Assembly (NCBI GenBank): GCA_000715605.1
Contig: KL568535.1
Coordinates: 72,616-78,734, forward strand
Direction of reading: 5' to 3'
From: Streptomyces speibonae
GTDB lineage: Bacteria > Actinomycetota > Actinomycetes > Streptomycetales > Streptomycetaceae
Length of the DNA stretch: 6,119 nucleotides
Shown: piece after piece, positions 4,904 to 6,119 of the stretch
How positions within the stretch are numbered: the stretch's first letter is position 1
Layout of the letters: every line of letters starts with the position of its first letter
Position numbers and translations under genes: made by a program
Notes under the pieces: model-generated
Databases searched by the model: none
Told to the model about the DNA's origin: nothing
The model's input: only the letters and a program-made list of their open reading frames with translations

Positions 4904-5983
4904 ATGGCCGACACCCCGCTTGACCTCACGCTGGACGCCGCGCGACTGACCGCGCAGCTCGTCGACTTCCCCTCCGAGAGCGGCACCGAGAAGCCCCTCG
5001 CGGACGCGATCGAGACCGCGCTGCGCACCCTGCCGCACCTCACGGTCGACCGGCACGGCAACAACGTCGTGGCCCGCACCCGGCTCGGGCGCGCGGAGCG
5101 GGTGATCCTCGCCGGGCACATCGACACGGTCCCCATCGCGGACAACGTCCCCTCCCGGCTCGACGCCGACGGCACGCTGTGGGGCTGCGGCACCTGCGAC
5201 ATGAAGGCGGGCGTGGCCGTCCAGCTGCGGATCGCGGCCACCGTCCCCGCCCCCAACCGCGATCTGACCTTCGTCTTCTACGACAACGAGGAGGTCAGCG
5301 CCGACCTCAACGGCCTGGGACATGTGGCCGACGCCCACCCCGAGTGGCTGGAGGGCGACTTCGCGGTGCTCCTCGAACCCTCCGACGGACAGGTCGAGGG
5401 CGGCTGCCAGGGCACGCTGCGGGTGCTGCTGAGGACCCCCGGCGAACGCGCCCACTCCGCCCGCTCCTGGATGGGCTCCAACGCGATCCACGCGGCCGCC
5501 CCGATCCTCGCCCGCCTGGCCTCGTACGAGCCCCGTTATCCTGTCATCGACGGCCTGGAGTACCGCGAGGGGCTGAACGCGGTCGGCATCTCCGGGGGAG
5601 TGGCCGGCAACGTCATCCCCGACGAGTGCGTCGTCACCGTGAACTTCCGCTACGCCCCGGACCGCACCGAACAGCAGGCGCTGGACCATGTCCGCGAGGT
5701 CTTCGCGGACTGCGGGGTGACGGAGTTCGTCGTCGACGACCACAGCGGCGCGGCGCTCCCCGGCCTGTCCCATCCGGCCGCGGCGGCCTTCATCGAGGCG
5801 GTGGGCGGCACTCCGCAGCCCAAGTACGGCTGGACGGACGTCTCCCGCTTCTCGGCGCTGGGCGTCCCGGCGGTCAACTACGGGCCGGGAAACCCCCACT
5901 TGGCGCACCGGCGGGACGAACGTGTGGACACCGCGAAGATCCTCGCGGGGGAGGAACGGCTGCGGGCCTGGCTGACCGCCTGA
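4904..5983 (+). CDS. dapE: Succinyl-diaminopimelate desuccinylase DapE (M20 peptidase family)
   Basis: This 359-aa zinc amidohydrolase hydrolyses N-succinyl-LL-diaminopimelate to LL-DAP and succinate, the step after DapC. It acts in the cytoplasm, normally as a dimer. M20 residues are in order: AGHIDTVP with metal ligand H72 and D74; GCGTCDMKAG with bridging ligand D99; NEE with base E129 and ligand E130; LEPSDG with ligand E158; H184 in the lid domain, expected to reach the partner subunit's active site; and the C-terminal ligand H335 in NPHLAHRRDE. The lid/dimerisation domain spans about 170-280. All key residues are present and the length is normal for the Gram-positive/actinobacterial type. 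The open frame extends far upstream, but only antisense to the neighbouring gene. ATG 4904 is the first start giving the family N-terminus and sits just after a -10 box. A terminator hairpin follows at once, so the gene is probably monocistronic. Confidence 0.95.
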   Translation: MADTPLDLTLDAARLTAQLVDFPSESGTEKPLADAIETALRTLPHLTVDRHGNNVVARTRLGRAERVILAGHIDTVPIADNVPSRLDADGTLWGCGTCDMKAGVAVQLRIAATVPAPNRDLTFVFYDNEEVSADLNGLGHVADAHPEWLEGDFAVLLEPSDGQVEGGCQGTLRVLLRTPGERAHSARSWMGSNAIHAAAPILARLASYEPRYPVIDGLEYREGLNAVGISGGVAGNVIPDECVVTVNFRYAPDRTEQQALDHVREVFADCGVTEFVVDDHSGAALPGLSHPAAAAFIEAVGGTPQPKYGWTDVSRFSALGVPAVNYGPGNPHLAHRRDERVDTAKILAGEERLRAWLTA

Positions 5984-5984
5984 G

Positions 5985-6001
5985 CCCGCCGCACCGGCGG
6001 G
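5985..6001 (+). terminator. Intrinsic terminator of dapE
   Basis: CCCGCCG (5985-5991) pairs perfectly with CGGCGGG (5995-6001) around a CAC loop. The stem starts 1 nt after the dapE stop codon and is followed by GCGTTTGG, giving a short T-run. It indicates that dapE is not co-transcribed with whatever lies to the right. Confidence 0.7.
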
Positions 6002-6052
6002 GCGTTTGGAACGCTCCCCGGTGGACATGCTGACGTCCCCCGTACGTAACCC

Positions 6053-6066
6053 GCGTAGATCTACGC
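6053..6066. promoter_or_regulatory. Perfect 14-bp palindrome GCGTAGATCTACGC (possible operator)
   Basis: This uninterrupted dyad sits in the upstream region of the lost right-hand gene. It overlaps a possible -10 box TACGCT (6062-6067), so a bound repressor would block transcription. With no loop it is a better candidate protein site than an RNA hairpin. The regulator is unknown, and no consistent -35 was found. Confidence 0.35.
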
Positions 6067-6089
6067 TGAGGCGGTACGACCTGGCTATC

Positions 6090-6095
6090 GGAGGG
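6090..6095 (+). promoter_or_regulatory. Ribosome binding site of a lost downstream gene
   Basis: GGAGGG forms the last genomic bases before the adapter. It is well placed after the candidate promoter region (6053-6067) and suggests a plus-strand gene whose start codon lay within about 10 nt to the right. Confidence 0.4.
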
Positions 6096-6119
6096 CTGTC
6101 TCTTATACACATCTCTGAT
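6096..6119. other. Tn5/Nextera sequencing-adapter contamination at contig end
   Basis: Positions 6096-6114 read CTGTCTCTTATACACATCT, the exact reverse complement of the 19-bp Tn5 mosaic end used in transposase-based library kits. The remaining CTGAT matches the start of the reverse complement of the 454-style tag (ending ATCAG) used in the first Nextera adaptors. This is not genome. It also produces false minus-strand protein starts reading MCIRDS and MYKRQ, a familiar mark of this contamination. Confidence 0.97.

Noticed and set aside
1..6095. CRISPR array, tRNA/rRNA, toxin-antitoxin or defence genes.
   Set aside because: No regularly spaced direct repeats, cloverleaf or conserved rRNA sequence, or defence-family motif was seen on either strand.
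3806..6112. A 768-codon open frame on the minus strand running antisense through all of dapE.
   Set aside because: It begins inside the adapter, and its upstream 60% is the GC-rich antisense shadow of dapE. Only the part from about 4819 down to 3806 has domain-like sequence.

Overview
The window is high-GC actinobacterial chromosome, most likely Streptomyces. The evidence is roughly 70% or more GC with strong third-position G/C bias, GTG starts on several genes, AGGAGG-type ribosome sites, a 7Fe ferredoxin next to an actinobacterial-type DapC, and intergenic palindromes of a style common in Streptomyces. It looks like the end of a draft contig, because the last 24 bases are sequencing-adapter sequence and not genome.

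Layout. Positions 1-382 (minus) hold the N-terminal part of a SirB1/transglutaminase-like protein cut by the left edge. Just upstream of it on the same strand is a GNAT acetyltransferase with an N-terminal SH3-like domain (400-1455), and the two look like one operon. A divergent intergenic region (1456-1595) separates these from the plus-strand pair fdxA (1596-1913, 7Fe ferredoxin) and dapC (2032-3132, succinyldiaminopimelate transaminase), which are separated by a strong hairpin. Positions 3133-3399 carry no convincing gene but are full of structure: a nested palindromic element and a perfect 15-bp-stem terminator shared by the converging genes. Then come two minus-strand genes, a small secreted protein (3400-3678) and a membrane-anchored lytic-transglycosylase-like protein (3806-4819). 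An 84-bp divergent promoter region follows, then dapE on the plus strand (4904-5983) with its terminator. The final real bases (6004-6095) look like the promoter/leader of a lost downstream gene, ending exactly at its ribosome binding site.

How the genes fit together. DapC and DapE catalyse consecutive steps of the succinylase branch of lysine/diaminopimelate synthesis. DapC makes N-succinyl-LL-diaminopimelate and DapE removes the succinyl group to give LL-DAP, the cross-linking residue of the Streptomyces cell wall. Between them lies an exported protein with a transglycosylase-like fold signature, so the segment has a cell-wall theme. FdxA is a low-potential electron carrier that is conserved next to dapC in actinobacteria, although transamination itself needs no electrons.

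I see no defence system, mobile element with a transposase, CRISPR array, RNA gene or biosynthetic cluster. The points most worth a second look are the adapter at the right end (which creates false protein N-termini), the nested palindromic element at 3155-3295, the back-to-back apparently leaderless promoters at 4820-4903, and the transglycosylase-like membrane protein.
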